Positions 53,510 to 63,371 are shown, counted from the first letter of the stretch. The stretch is DNA of 64,000 nt from JBCCTX01 sp965263105 (GCA_965263105.1 CBDHGL010000002.1:310001-374000), one strand, 5' to 3'. Made by a program: numbers and translations. The notes: generated by a model from the letters alone, not told the origin.

Positions 53510-54009
53510 CACAGTCTATGGAAATGAAAAATTGAAAATGGAGAATTGAAAAAGTGGGGAATGGTTAATTAGTCCATAGTTTGGGTTTAAATATGGAAGT
53601 GGGTAGCTCATAGTCGTCAGGTTAAGAGAAATTTCTTCTTATTTCGCCATTTTGGTACCCTTCCGCTGCGTCCCCATTTCCCTTTTTCCCCTCCTAGGGG
53701 ACTCAAAAGGGGTCCGGAAACGACCCAGGAAATCATAATGATTTCGCCAATGTTTACCCCTTTCTCCCCATTTCTAAGGGGGAGTCAGAGGGGGTTCCTT
53801 GAGAGAGGGGGCTAGGGGGTGAGTTCAAAACAGGGCATTTTGATCACAGATCCACCCAACAATCCTTAGCCTGACGGCTATGGGGGGTAGCCCCTTAGAA
53901 CCCTAACTGTCGACCATGGACCATTAAACTACCCAACCCAAAAATAAGTGGGCCCCTTAAAGGACCCACCCTGCTGGTTAGAGCGAGTAATATTTACCGC
54001 TCTTAGGCG
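53510..54009. other. Decayed repeat-rich intergenic region
   Basis: Contains scattered fragments of the 40-bp family (TTAATTAGTCCATAGTTTGGG near 53568), GC- and C-run stretches without coding potential, and at 53899-53935 a unit in opposite orientation (ACTGTCGACCATGGACCATT). The layout copies that at 18324-18405. No gene was recognised. Confidence 0.6.
53942..53970 (-). terminator. Terminator downstream of the small lipoprotein gene
   Basis: On the minus strand GTGGGTCCTT pairs with AAGGGGCCCAC with one bulged or mismatched base, then runs into TTATTTTT. It lies about 40 bp past the stop of the gene at 54010-54348 and fits an intrinsic terminator for it. Confidence 0.6.
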
Positions 54010-54348
54010 TCATTTTTTGAAAATGCCTTCGGTTGGAGCCTTGCCGACCAAGGTTCTTGAATCTTGGATTTCGAATAGCATACGCCCTTGGTTGGTATCC
54101 AAGGTCAATAGATTTCTTTCGATTTCGTATTCTACCGCTACTTTGGTTCCCAATAAGTCTATTGTGGCCGTTTTTTCATTGATAAACTCAATTTCTCCGA
54201 AGACACAATCCCCTAGAAAACCTCCAAAAAGCCCCGTATTTTCCTCCGGATTCTCTTGACAGGTATAGGTTCCTTTCAAGGACCTGGGGCCACAAGCCGA
54301 TAAGAGAAATAATAGGCATATCGTGGCAATTATATGGGTAATTCTCAT
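54010..54348 (-). CDS. Small hypothetical lipoprotein
   Basis: 112 residues. The signal sequence ends in FLLSAC, a lipobox. The mature part is a compact beta-rich domain (LKGTYTCQENPEENTGLFGGFLGDCVFGEIEFINEKTATIDLLGTKVAVEYEIERNLLTL), resembling small lipocalin-like domains that report how a protein varies from a reference, but the family is not identified. Two further Cys may form a disulfide. It lies 9 bp after the DUF4282 gene and is probably co-transcribed with it. Confidence 0.75.
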   Translation of the reverse strand: MRITHIIATICLLFLLSACGPRSLKGTYTCQENPEENTGLFGGFLGDCVFGEIEFINEKTATIDLLGTKVAVEYEIERNLLTLDTNQGRMLFEIQDSRTLVGKAPTEGIFKK

Positions 54349-54357
54349 AATGTTGGA

Positions 54358-54879
54358 TTAAGACGGATTGGACAATTCTTTGCGTAGGCGTTTCAGGTTT
54401 TCCAGTATTTTGAAGGCTACTAATATCCCTTCACAGATAACTCTCAGAATAATGGGGCCAATAATCAACCAAGCTATTCCAATGACAATGGCCATAGCCC
54501 TTCCTCCCATAAAATAGTAGTCCGCCCAAAAGATATTGTAGAGCCCTGTCAGGACGATGATTCCCAAAAGCAAAAGGTAAAGTACCTTCACTAAGCTAGG
54601 AGTAATCATATGCTCAAAGTCTAACATCTTCTTCACGATTCCTGAGTCGACCTGTACGGGAGGGAGTTTGCTAGCCAGTTCCTGAAACGACTGTTGGGGG
54701 CTGAAAGGGAGAATATCCCTTGCCTGTTTCCCTTCTCCGATAAAATCAACTTTCATATTGACTCTTGGTGAAACGTTCGCTCGGATATCTCCCCGATGAA
54801 AGCTAAAGCGATCTCCCGATTGTGTGCGAATGACTCCTTCCTGAGTCTCTTCATTGTAGAACAAAATTTTTCCTTCCAT
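54358..54879 (-). CDS. Cold-shock-like OB domain fused to DUF4282 membrane domain
   Basis: 173 residues. Residues 1-60 read GKILFYNEETQEGVIRTQSGDRFSFHRGDI, VNMKVDFIGEGKQARDI, which follows the cold-shock domain pattern (aromatic RNP-like strands). Residues about 90-160 are DUF4282: ITPSLVKVLYLLLLGIIVLTGLYN, GGRAMAIVIGIAWLIIGPIILRVICEGILVAFKILENL, with two to three membrane helices. It should be an inner-membrane protein with a cytoplasmic nucleic-acid- or ligand-binding head; no function is established. Confidence 0.82.
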   Translation of the reverse strand: MEGKILFYNEETQEGVIRTQSGDRFSFHRGDIRANVSPRVNMKVDFIGEGKQARDILPFSPQQSFQELASKLPPVQVDSGIVKKMLDFEHMITPSLVKVLYLLLLGIIVLTGLYNIFWADYYFMGGRAMAIVIGIAWLIIGPIILRVICEGILVAFKILENLKRLRKELSNPS

Positions 54880-55218
54880 GAAGTATTGGGGTTAATGGTG
54901 TTTCTCGAATCTATCGGAAGACTAAAGGAAATCTTAAGAAAGATTAATAGAAAAAATATTCTGGGGGGAATTAATATTCTGTGCTATGTGTCGATTAGTA
55001 GAGAGTTGGATGTATCTATATTTTCCTCTAAATGGGAATAAAGCAAGAGTGCTTTTGCAGCAAATTATCCTCAAGGGAATATGGAGGATCCATCGCTTAA
55101 AGGAACTAGCGATATCTAGGTTTGCTTATCTGAATCCAATGCCTTATTGAAAAAATTAAATTTTAGTATAAATTTATAGAGAGACTCATTTTTGACTGCA
55201 AGCTATAACTGCCATCTG
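54880..55218. other. AT-rich upstream region of the CHAT gene
   Basis: Between divergent transcription units; base composition becomes visibly richer in A and T from here on. Only the putative promoter at 55146-55176 stands out; no gene or repeat was recognised. Confidence 0.55.
55146..55176 (+). promoter_or_regulatory. Candidate Bacteroidota-type promoter for the CHAT operon
   Basis: ATTG (55146-55149) and TAAATTTA (55169-55176) are separated by 19 bases, close to the Bacteroidota consensus TTTG-N19-TAnnTTTG (last base differs). Transcription would begin about 35 bp before the ATG at 55219. In such AT-rich DNA a chance match is possible. Confidence 0.35.
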
Positions 55219-56439
55219 ATGCTCGAACGACCTGTGGTTTATATCTCGGTTTCCCAAAGAGACTTAAAACGAGTAGCAAAAGAATTTAAAGACTTATGTG
55301 GTCTATTTCAGCCTCTTGAAGATCAAGAAATAATTAAACTAATCGCAGAGCCATTTGCCACTCTTAATGAAATCCAGAAAGTATTTAAGGATAATCTAGG
55401 ACGAGTAAAAATCTTTCATTTCGCGGGACATTGTGATGGAGAGTTCCTCTATCTGGATGAGAATGAAGAATTTCCAATCATTAACATGGGGCCTTTTTTA
55501 AAGTCCCTTGGTAAGCGGGAGGGACTTTCTTTGGTATTTCTTAACTGCTGCCATTCTGGAAAACTATGGGATCAATTAATATCCTCTGATATAGAACGAT
55601 TTATTGTAACAAATAAAAATGTAGATGATGGTCTTGCATGGATATATTCAACATCCTTTTACGAGTCATTACTAAATGGAAAGAGGATAAAGGATGCTAT
55701 AGATGAGGCCGGAGATGAGGTAGAAATTCGGCACACAAGAGAAAATCCTTTGCGAGGATTTGAAATTGATTCGCCGGATGAGCATTCTTCTCCTTCAACT
55801 TGGTGGAGTTATCATGGTCCTGGAGGAGGAAATTTAACGTTCTTTGAATTAATCCAGATACCTTCTAAGAAAAAAACTACTCTGAAGCATCGAATTCTGG
55901 GCTATGGAAAGAAATTTTGGGCACAAGTAATCATTTGGATCGGAGTGGTAAGTGGAGCCATTACTATTTATAGTTTTTGGATCACCTCTAATGATACTGT
56001 TTCAAACCCTCGGGTGGAGGGAACTGAATTATTAGATAAAAATCCAGATTCTGTTTTGCTACGTATAGAAGACTCATCCCTGCCAAACAAAAATATTTCT
56101 GTTCCTAAAAAATCCACGAAACCTTCAGAAAGTGATGGCCGCCAAAAAGATCCTGAGAAAACTCCTAAAGAAAAGACATTTATTCTGAAAGGTAGAGCCA
56201 TAAATAACCAAGGTAAGGGTATAACAGGTGCTAATATATGGATTGAATTTAAGAGAAGAGACAAACTATACAAATCCCAAACGGATTCTTCAGGAAATTT
56301 TATTATGGAAATCTCAGGGATTAGTTCGGAACCGATAGAGATAAAAGTCTCCCAAAAAGGATATAAGATCGTTTCAGAAAATACCGTACTCAAAAACAAA
56401 GTCTTTGATACATTTCAATTACTCCCAGAAAAGAATTAA
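55219..56439 (+). CDS. CHAT-domain protease with membrane helix and C-terminal carboxypeptidase-regulatory-like domain
   Basis: 406 residues from the ATG at 55219; an in-frame TTG nine codons earlier is possible. Residues 5-215 form a CHAT (caspase-like) domain: VYISVSQRDLKRVAKEFKDL, catalytic His71 in FHFAGHCDGEFLYL and catalytic Cys111 in FLNCCHSGK, ending in TWWSYHGPGGGN. A membrane helix follows (WAQVIIWIGVVSGAITIYSFWI, about 233-254), then a Ser/Pro/Lys linker and a beta-sandwich resembling the carboxypeptidase regulatory domain (FILKGRAINNQGKGITGANIWIEF, DSSGNFIMEI). The protease is thus expected in the cytoplasm and the beta-sandwich outside. The next gene starts 7 bp later. Confidence 0.88.
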   Translation: MLERPVVYISVSQRDLKRVAKEFKDLCGLFQPLEDQEIIKLIAEPFATLNEIQKVFKDNLGRVKIFHFAGHCDGEFLYLDENEEFPIINMGPFLKSLGKREGLSLVFLNCCHSGKLWDQLISSDIERFIVTNKNVDDGLAWIYSTSFYESLLNGKRIKDAIDEAGDEVEIRHTRENPLRGFEIDSPDEHSSPSTWWSYHGPGGGNLTFFELIQIPSKKKTTLKHRILGYGKKFWAQVIIWIGVVSGAITIYSFWITSNDTVSNPRVEGTELLDKNPDSVLLRIEDSSLPNKNISVPKKSTKPSESDGRQKDPEKTPKEKTFILKGRAINNQGKGITGANIWIEFKRRDKLYKSQTDSSGNFIMEISGISSEPIEIKVSQKGYKIVSENTVLKNKVFDTFQLLPEKN

Positions 56440-56446
56440 TACAAAA

Positions 56447-57529
56447 ATGAAAACTTATATTATCTCAATATGCATATTGGGAGCCAACCTTCTAGGCATG
56501 TCCCTATGTTTAGCACAAGATCGAGTTGTTTCGGGTAGCGTTATCAATAAGACTGACAATAAAATAATTCCCGATGCTAAAATATATTTGTACATAAATG
56601 ATGTATTAGTCCAGGAGGGAGTCTCGGATAGAAATGGACAATATTCATTGAGGCTTCCTCTAGAAGAAAACGATAGCTACCCAGACCAAGGCGCATATAT
56701 TCGTGTCTATTTAGGGAAGACCTTTGTATTTGAAGATGAAGTACTTATTCCTAAGCAGGGAAATAGATTTAAATCAATTGAAATCGATGAGCAAATTCAA
56801 TTATTCAGAGGGATCGCTACAGATCAAAATGGTCAACCAGTCAAAGATTTGGAAATATCAATACAAGGTGATCGTTCACAGCTATTTATGAAAACACTCA
56901 CTGAAGATAATGGAGCCTTTAAGTTTGAATTACCTAAAAATCCTCAAGTCATAACCATATCCTGGAAAAAAGAAGGGTGTTCACCCAAAAGTGGAGAGCG
57001 TTGGAGTTTGCCAGCAGGTAATAACCCTTATCTAATTAATACCATATGTGAAGAAGTCAGAGATAGCCTAAAAGAGAACTGTGCAGCACGAATAAAACTT
57101 TTTTTGATGGATAGCCTTAATTCCCCTGTCTTTGAAGGTAAAAAATTAAGAAAAAGAGAGCGGATTAACGTTCAAATTGAAAATTCAATCGGAGAACATA
57201 TTTCAATACCAGGCTTTTACCTGCGAAAAAGCAAATCACAAAAAACTGTCAATTACTTTTCGCTGGAAGATTCCACTAGTTCCCTGAATGAATGGACCAT
57301 TCTTAAAAACCTAAATCCTGGGAGTTATCAAATTGAAGTCTCAACACAAAATATTTGCCCAAATAGCACCGAGCAACGGCTTACCAGTTCCTCATTTAAA
57401 ATTGTAAGATCCTATGCCATACCCTTAGTAATAGGAAGTATGTTAGCCATTGGAGCAAGTGCCTTCCTTTTTTCAACAGATGATGAACCAGAAGAATCTG
57501 ATCTGCCTAGACCTCTCCCAATTAACTAA
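56447..57529 (+). CDS. Exported protein with two carboxypeptidase-regulatory-like domains and C-terminal membrane segment
   Basis: 360 residues from the ATG at 56447; the open frame reaches 42 bp further upstream, overlapping the CHAT gene. A signal peptide (SICILGANLLGMSLCLAQ) is followed by two beta-sandwiches: VVSGSVINKTDNKIIPDAKIYLYIN with DRNGQYSL, and FRGIATDQNGQPVKDLEISIQG with DNGAFKFEL. Cys residues in the second half may form disulfides. Near the end a hydrophobic segment (IPLVIGSMLAIGASAFLF) precedes an acidic tail. The domains match the C-terminal part of the CHAT protein, suggesting that the two interact outside the cytoplasm. Function unknown. Confidence 0.8.
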   Translation: MKTYIISICILGANLLGMSLCLAQDRVVSGSVINKTDNKIIPDAKIYLYINDVLVQEGVSDRNGQYSLRLPLEENDSYPDQGAYIRVYLGKTFVFEDEVLIPKQGNRFKSIEIDEQIQLFRGIATDQNGQPVKDLEISIQGDRSQLFMKTLTEDNGAFKFELPKNPQVITISWKKEGCSPKSGERWSLPAGNNPYLINTICEEVRDSLKENCAARIKLFLMDSLNSPVFEGKKLRKRERINVQIENSIGEHISIPGFYLRKSKSQKTVNYFSLEDSTSSLNEWTILKNLNPGSYQIEVSTQNICPNSTEQRLTSSSFKIVRSYAIPLVIGSMLAIGASAFLFSTDDEPEESDLPRPLPIN

Positions 57530-57563
57530 GCCGTCAGCCAATAAATTATTAACCCTTTCAGTA

Positions 57564-60500
57564 ATGATAACTTCCCCCTACAAATTATTCCTGATTCTCC
57601 TAGTATGTATTAACACGTTTTTTCCCAGTAAAGGTAGCGGGCAAAATCATACCGTGGAAAACCCCTTGGGAACTCCCTTTCAGGCTAATAATTCCCTGAT
57701 CACAGATTTCAATAAAGATAGTGTTCCTGAAATCATATTTACCTCCCCAAAGGAAAACACCATCAGAAGATATGTTCTCAAAGACCAACTCGTTTTTCAA
57801 ACATACAATAACAAGAGTGAAAATTACTTTATCAACCTTTCAGATATAGATGTAACCGATTTCGACCAGGATGGAGACAATGACCAATTAATTTGCTTAG
57901 ATTTCAACTCTGATCTTAGCTTTAATGGTAGAATTTGGTGGCTACAAACACTTGATAGTATTCATTTCAACCTCAATGCGGTTTCATTTGACTTGGAAGG
58001 GATTTTAGACCTAGTGGATTTTGACCGGGCGTCAATCGCGGACTTTGATGCCAATGGCTATCCTGATATAGTAGCAGTAGGTGACGGCTCTACTGTTGTT
58101 AAGATGTATCAAAATCAGGGTAATGTAGCTACCACAGAAAAATTTAAACGATTTACCTTTAGCCCAGATCTACCCCTTACCTCTCTTATTTCAGTAGGAG
58201 ACCTTAACTCAGATGGAAAGCCTGATATTGTGGGAGGAGGTATCCAGAACATCTTCTATTCTTTAAATACTTCCAGTCAAGTTGGTGAAATAAACTTTGA
58301 GGTTCCTACTGAGATTGAAGTTCAAGGTATTCTATTTACAGCAAGAGGGGACATAGAAATTGCTGACCTTAACAATGATAATTTTCCAGAGATCCTAACT
58401 TTTGCCGGATCTCATGATGCGGGACTTTATCTTTTCCCAGGAGATGTAACTCGTGTCAACACACCCGATTCTATTAATCGGCTACTCAGGATTTATAAGC
58501 CAATTTCTGAAGGAGAAAACTGGGGAGATATTTGTGTTGCAGATATTGACAACAATGGTTGGAACGATATTATATTTCAAACCCTAGTAGAAAAAAATAT
58601 CTATATTCTCTACCAAGAATCGGAATTTAACTTTCGAGAAGAAATTATTGAGCACAATTGGAATGGAACTGCAAATGGCATCCGAGGACCTCAAATGGAT
58701 GTTGGGGATATTGATATGGATGGAGACATAGATTTGGTTGTACCCAACAATCACCCTATGGACCGGGATATCTCATGGTATGAGAATATTCAGGGGGAAT
58801 TAGTTAGACACTATTACAATGGAGATCTTCCTGGTATATACATGACAAAAATTGGAGATATTGATTTAGATGGAAATCAAGATATAATGGTTTCTGTAGG
58901 AAAAGACGAAGTAGTGGAAAATGAAATCTTGATGTTTGAAACAAATGGAGAAAGTATTGCTCAAAATTGGGTTATTCATGATAGCATAGCAAACCCCCAG
59001 GATTTAGCACTTACCTACGTTGACGGAGATGCCTATATAGATTTAGCAGTTGTAGAATATGACTCTGGAAAATTATTATGGCTACAAAACAATCAAAAAA
59101 AATACGCTTGGGAAGCACATGAAATTGATGACAACTTATTGAATCCAAGAGGGATTGCTTCTGGAGATTTAAACAATGATGAGAAAGAGGATATTTTGTT
59201 GGCGTCTCACGGAGATAACACAGTTATAGCCTATAAAAACCAAGGAGGAGGCAGGTTTATAAAGGAGATTATTGGAGAAGAAATAGTTTCCCCAATTGAA
59301 GTTGAGCTTTTTGATTGGGAGAATGATGGCGACCTAGATGTAGCTATAGTTTGTGAAAATGTAATTACCCCCTTTTTAATATTGAGGAATACCCCAAGTA
59401 ATTTTGAAAAGGTAGAATTTGGTCTTTCTGGTGTAATTGGTACTGACATTGAAATTACAGATTGGGACGGAGATTTGTTGCCAGATATTCTAGTAAGTAC
59501 AACCCTCACTAGTCAATTAGGTCAAGTATATTTTATGAAAAATCAGGGGGATAGCTTTGATGAGATCTTATTGGTACAAACTGAAAATGTAATTGAATCT
59601 CTACTTGCAAGGAATGTGGACCAAGACAAAGCTATTGATTTACTTTTAGGATACTCAGATGCTGCTCCCAATCAATTAGTGGTTGGGTTTAATAGAGCGG
59701 GGAGGATTCCAAATTTATATCCATTATCCTCAATTCAGGGCTCTGTTCAAAGTATCAGTCTTCTAGACATTAACAGAGACAGCATTCCGGAGGTTTTTAT
59801 TGCAGATAATTCAAATAAGGCCCTAAAACAAGTTACTATAGACCCCTTAATTTTTTCGGCAGATATGGCTGATACTTCCTTTCAGAATGTAGATTCCCTA
59901 TTTTCTCGTTTATCCTTTGTAGAATATGGCTTAAACAGGGGATCCGTAGCCTGGGGGGACTACGATAATGACAATGATTTAGATTTACTAGTTACTGGGG
60001 TTAAATCTGGAGTCACCGAAGAGAAAATAGGGGCAATTTTCCGAAATGATGGAGCCAACCAATTCAACGAAGCAGGTATCTCCTTACCTAAAGTATCACA
60101 CGGTGAAGCTAAATGGGTCGACTATACACTTGATAATCGTCTAGATATAATGATAGGTGGTTTAACCGAATTAGAACAACCTTTTCTAGCATTGCTAAGA
60201 CAAACAGCATCGGGTACTTTCGATCAAGATACTACCTTTTCTATTTCGGAATCATTTTGTACTGACTGGGGTGACTTGGATCAAAATGGGACTTTGGATT
60301 TAGTTAGAATATATGACCAAGGCCTCCACATCTCATTGAACCAGCTCAACACTTGGGAGAATGTGGGTCCTCTTTCCATAGGTTTTGAATCTGAAGACCT
60401 ATTAGGGTGTTCTGTAAAACTCCTGGACTTCAATAATGACCATAGAATAGATATTGCCCTACTGGCAGAATCACCAACTCAAAAGCTATTTATGCTATAT

Positions 60501-63371
60501 GAAAATAGGGGAGAAGCCCGATTTGAAAGGGTATCTTTAGAAGGATTATTAGGCTTAGGCTCAAACCCTTTTCTTGATACAGGAGATTTTAATGGGGATG
60601 GATATACAGATCTGCTACTCAGTGGGGATGACATGCAAAATATTCCACGGATTTGGATTTATGAAAATCAAGGGGGGGATTCTTTTAAATTCAACCCGAT
60701 CTCAATTGATGGAATCGAAAGAGGGCAAGCAATTTGGGGAGATGTTGACAACGATGGAATTCTAGATATAGTAGTAAGTGGAAGAGGAACTAGTGGTACC
60801 CCTTCTTCCAAAATTTATAAAGGAGCATCAGATGGAACCTTCAGTATTCTATTTGAAGGATTGATGGATATTGATCATAGTAAATTAGCCCTAGGAGATT
60901 TCAATAAAGATAAGAAACTGGATATTGCCACGGTTGGGATCAATTATCCTCAAGGAGTAAACTCACCTCGTTTTCAGGTATATCAAAGTCGAAGTACACT
61001 TGCAAATATAGCACCAGAAGCTCCCACTAACTTAAGAGAGATTTTCCATTCCGATGGCTCCCTTACCCTTATGTGGGATGAAGGGGAGGATAGCAAAACT
61101 CCAACCAAGAGTTTATCCTATAACCTATTCGTTGGAACCTCTGAAAGTAAGCCTAACATCATTTCTCCAGAATCCCATATTGTCAATGGCTTTAGAATGA
61201 TACCCAAAATAGGGAATACCGGGCAGAATACGTCCTGGACAATTAGGGGATTAGAACATGGAGAATACTATTGGGGAGTACAAAGTATTGATGGTGCCTT
61301 TGAAGGCTCCTCCTATGCAAAAAAGTCATTTTCATTCTTTGACCCAAATAAAACGCCAGACTTGTCTATCTCTCTATTAGAATTATCCTCTTCTCAAATT
61401 AACCCAGGTGACAGCCTCAGAATTAACATTCAAATTGACAATTTGGGTTTGTTTCGTGCAGATTCTCAACAACTTGGTTTATTTCTTTCAACTGATTCCC
61501 TTTTCCAACAAGAGGATGATTATCTAGGTACATTATCCATACCTTCATTATCAGGATTGGGATCTTTTATCGTTGATACCTCCATTCAAATCCGCTTGAA
61601 TTTAATTCGGCCAGGAATCAAAGATTACTATATTCTGGCTATTGCTGATGTACTAAACGAAATTCATCCCGAATTATCTGAAGAGAATAATACCAAATTT
61701 ACTTCTTTAGTAATTGGGGAACTAGAGCCCATAATGAATATTCTTCCTGCTGAAAAAAGACTTAGTGATCAAAAAATTGATATATGGGTCGAACTTGAGG
61801 ATGTTTTCTCGGTAGATAGTGCCCAAATTTTCTACCGGGAGATTAGTGCCCCTAGTGGAAGCGAATGGAATATCTCCACTGAATTTGATGCTTCTAGCGT
61901 TTCTGTTAGGTTTGATATATATCCTACCTGGGCAGATCTTCAAGGACTAGAATACCAAATTCAACTTTTTGTAAATGGGGGAAATTCTTTAACCTCAGAT
62001 ATCCAATACCTTTATAGGTACTTTGATGAGTCGGGGATCACATTTTCTGATATAAGAGGGGCAAATCCTGGAGGGTTCAACACCTCCGAAAATGATGCGA
62101 CTTATGTCAGAAATTATCGTATTCTCAGTATCCCACTTGAATTAATGGATGGCAATGTTCGATCTGTTTTTGAGGATGACTTGGGAATATATGACAAAAA
62201 GAAATGGAGAATATTTAGGTATATACCTAGTAGTAACCGATTCCAAGAGTACCAAAATGGGTTAAATGAGGTAATACCAGGGGAAGGCTTATTTTTTATT
62301 CAGAAAGAGAATAACCAGTTTAATACAGGACCTGGTAGATCCGTTGACGCAAATAAGGAACAACCTTTCCAGATTTCTCTACAAGCAGGCTATAATGTAA
62401 TCGGTAATCCCTTTCATTATGACTTAGATTGGGAAGAAGTTATACTGCGCAATCCCCAGGCAGATTTTCAGAAAGACCTGATGATCTTGGAAGGCGAAAA
62501 AAGACCTGGAACAGAGATAAAACGCTATAGAGGTGCGTTAGCCTTTGTAGCAGAGGATGTTACTATTGAATTACCTATCCAGGCAGTGGTTCCTAAAAGG
62601 AAGGGACAAAAACAGTATAATTCTTTAGATAAACCGATTTGGGAAGTCCCTATATCTCTGAAAACAGCTAACCAGATCTCTAAGTTTGGCGGAATTGGTA
62701 TGCATCCTGATGCCAGTGTTTCAAGAGATCCGATAGATCGACTTACGCCTCCCCGGTTTTTAGACTATTTAGAATTAAACTTTTATCATCCTGAGTTTTT
62801 TTGGGAACGATTTTCTAAAGATGTAGTTCCTACAAGCAGTTCTTATACCTGGAACTTGACTGTTGAGGCTGCTACAGGTTCTCCATTTACTACATTAGAA
62901 TGGGATAACTACTACTTTGGGGAAAACAATAAAGCCCTCTGGCTATATGATATAACTTCGGGATGGGGACTAGATATGCGCAAGTATTCTGAGTATTCTT
63001 TCCCTTCACAGGAAAAACGCCCCTTTCAAATATTTTTTGGTCCAGAAGAAGAAATCCTTGAGAATCTACCCATGAAAAGCCTCCTTTTAGGCCAACCTTA
63101 TCCCAACCCGTCAAGAAAATTCGTTCGAATTCCCATATTTATTCCTCCTAAATCTGAGAACTCAAAGGTCTCCATGAGAGTTCTAGATATACTGGGACAA
63201 AAAGTTATTGAATTTCCCTTTGATAATGGAAATGTGGGCTCAAGGGAATTGGTTTGGGATTTAACTTTACCAAATGGCAAATCTGTAATAGGCGGGATTT
63301 ATTTTATTCAACTCTGGAAAGATCGCAAATTTCTTACGAGTTGCAAAGTCATTGTGGATCCTATAAAATAA
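57564..63371 (+). CDS. Giant FG-GAP/VCBS-repeat surface protein with type IX secretion signal
   Basis: 1935 residues from the ATG at 57564, whose signal peptide reads KLFLILLVCINTFFPSKGSGQ. Residues about 40-1140 hold some twenty FG-GAP/VCBS repeats, each with a Ca-binding-like loop (DFDQDGDND, DLNSDGKPD, DIDMDGDID, DWENDGDLD, DYDNDNDLD, DFNGDGYTD, DFNKDKKLD). A fibronectin-like domain follows (APEAPTNLREIFHSDGSLTLMWDE), then a CARDB-like domain (PDLSISLLELSSSQINPGDSL). A unique region at about 1370-1840 precedes a type IX sorting domain (QPYPNPSRKFVRIPIFI, GIYFIQLW). It should be displayed on the outer membrane as a beta-propeller adhesin-like protein. It starts 34 bp after the preceding gene and belongs to the CHAT unit by position. 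Confidence 0.9.
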   Translation: MITSPYKLFLILLVCINTFFPSKGSGQNHTVENPLGTPFQANNSLITDFNKDSVPEIIFTSPKENTIRRYVLKDQLVFQTYNNKSENYFINLSDIDVTDFDQDGDNDQLICLDFNSDLSFNGRIWWLQTLDSIHFNLNAVSFDLEGILDLVDFDRASIADFDANGYPDIVAVGDGSTVVKMYQNQGNVATTEKFKRFTFSPDLPLTSLISVGDLNSDGKPDIVGGGIQNIFYSLNTSSQVGEINFEVPTEIEVQGILFTARGDIEIADLNNDNFPEILTFAGSHDAGLYLFPGDVTRVNTPDSINRLLRIYKPISEGENWGDICVADIDNNGWNDIIFQTLVEKNIYILYQESEFNFREEIIEHNWNGTANGIRGPQMDVGDIDMDGDIDLVVPNNHPMDRDISWYENIQGELVRHYYNGDLPGIYMTKIGDIDLDGNQDIMVSVGKDEVVENEILMFETNGESIAQNWVIHDSIANPQDLALTYVDGDAYIDLAVVEYDSGKLLWLQNNQKKYAWEAHEIDDNLLNPRGIASGDLNNDEKEDILLASHGDNTVIAYKNQGGGRFIKEIIGEEIVSPIEVELFDWENDGDLDVAIVCENVITPFLILRNTPSNFEKVEFGLSGVIGTDIEITDWDGDLLPDILVSTTLTSQLGQVYFMKNQGDSFDEILLVQTENVIESLLARNVDQDKAIDLLLGYSDAAPNQLVVGFNRAGRIPNLYPLSSIQGSVQSISLLDINRDSIPEVFIADNSNKALKQVTIDPLIFSADMADTSFQNVDSLFSRLSFVEYGLNRGSVAWGDYDNDNDLDLLVTGVKSGVTEEKIGAIFRNDGANQFNEAGISLPKVSHGEAKWVDYTLDNRLDIMIGGLTELEQPFLALLRQTASGTFDQDTTFSISESFCTDWGDLDQNGTLDLVRIYDQGLHISLNQLNTWENVGPLSIGFESEDLLGCSVKLLDFNNDHRIDIALLAESPTQKLFMLYENRGEARFERVSLEGLLGLGSNPFLDTGDFNGDGYTDLLLSGDDMQNIPRIWIYENQGGDSFKFNPISIDGIERGQAIWGDVDNDGILDIVVSGRGTSGTPSSKIYKGASDGTFSILFEGLMDIDHSKLALGDFNKDKKLDIATVGINYPQGVNSPRFQVYQSRSTLANIAPEAPTNLREIFHSDGSLTLMWDEGEDSKTPTKSLSYNLFVGTSESKPNIISPESHIVNGFRMIPKIGNTGQNTSWTIRGLEHGEYYWGVQSIDGAFEGSSYAKKSFSFFDPNKTPDLSISLLELSSSQINPGDSLRINIQIDNLGLFRADSQQLGLFLSTDSLFQQEDDYLGTLSIPSLSGLGSFIVDTSIQIRLNLIRPGIKDYYILAIADVLNEIHPELSEENNTKFTSLVIGELEPIMNILPAEKRLSDQKIDIWVELEDVFSVDSAQIFYREISAPSGSEWNISTEFDASSVSVRFDIYPTWADLQGLEYQIQLFVNGGNSLTSDIQYLYRYFDESGITFSDIRGANPGGFNTSENDATYVRNYRILSIPLELMDGNVRSVFEDDLGIYDKKKWRIFRYIPSSNRFQEYQNGLNEVIPGEGLFFIQKENNQFNTGPGRSVDANKEQPFQISLQAGYNVIGNPFHYDLDWEEVILRNPQADFQKDLMILEGEKRPGTEIKRYRGALAFVAEDVTIELPIQAVVPKRKGQKQYNSLDKPIWEVPISLKTANQISKFGGIGMHPDASVSRDPIDRLTPPRFLDYLELNFYHPEFFWERFSKDVVPTSSSYTWNLTVEAATGSPFTTLEWDNYYFGENNKALWLYDITSGWGLDMRKYSEYSFPSQEKRPFQIFFGPEEEILENLPMKSLLLGQPYPNPSRKFVRIPIFIPPKSENSKVSMRVLDILGQKVIEFPFDNGNVGSRELVWDLTLPNGKSVIGGIYFIQLWKDRKFLTSCKVIVDPIK

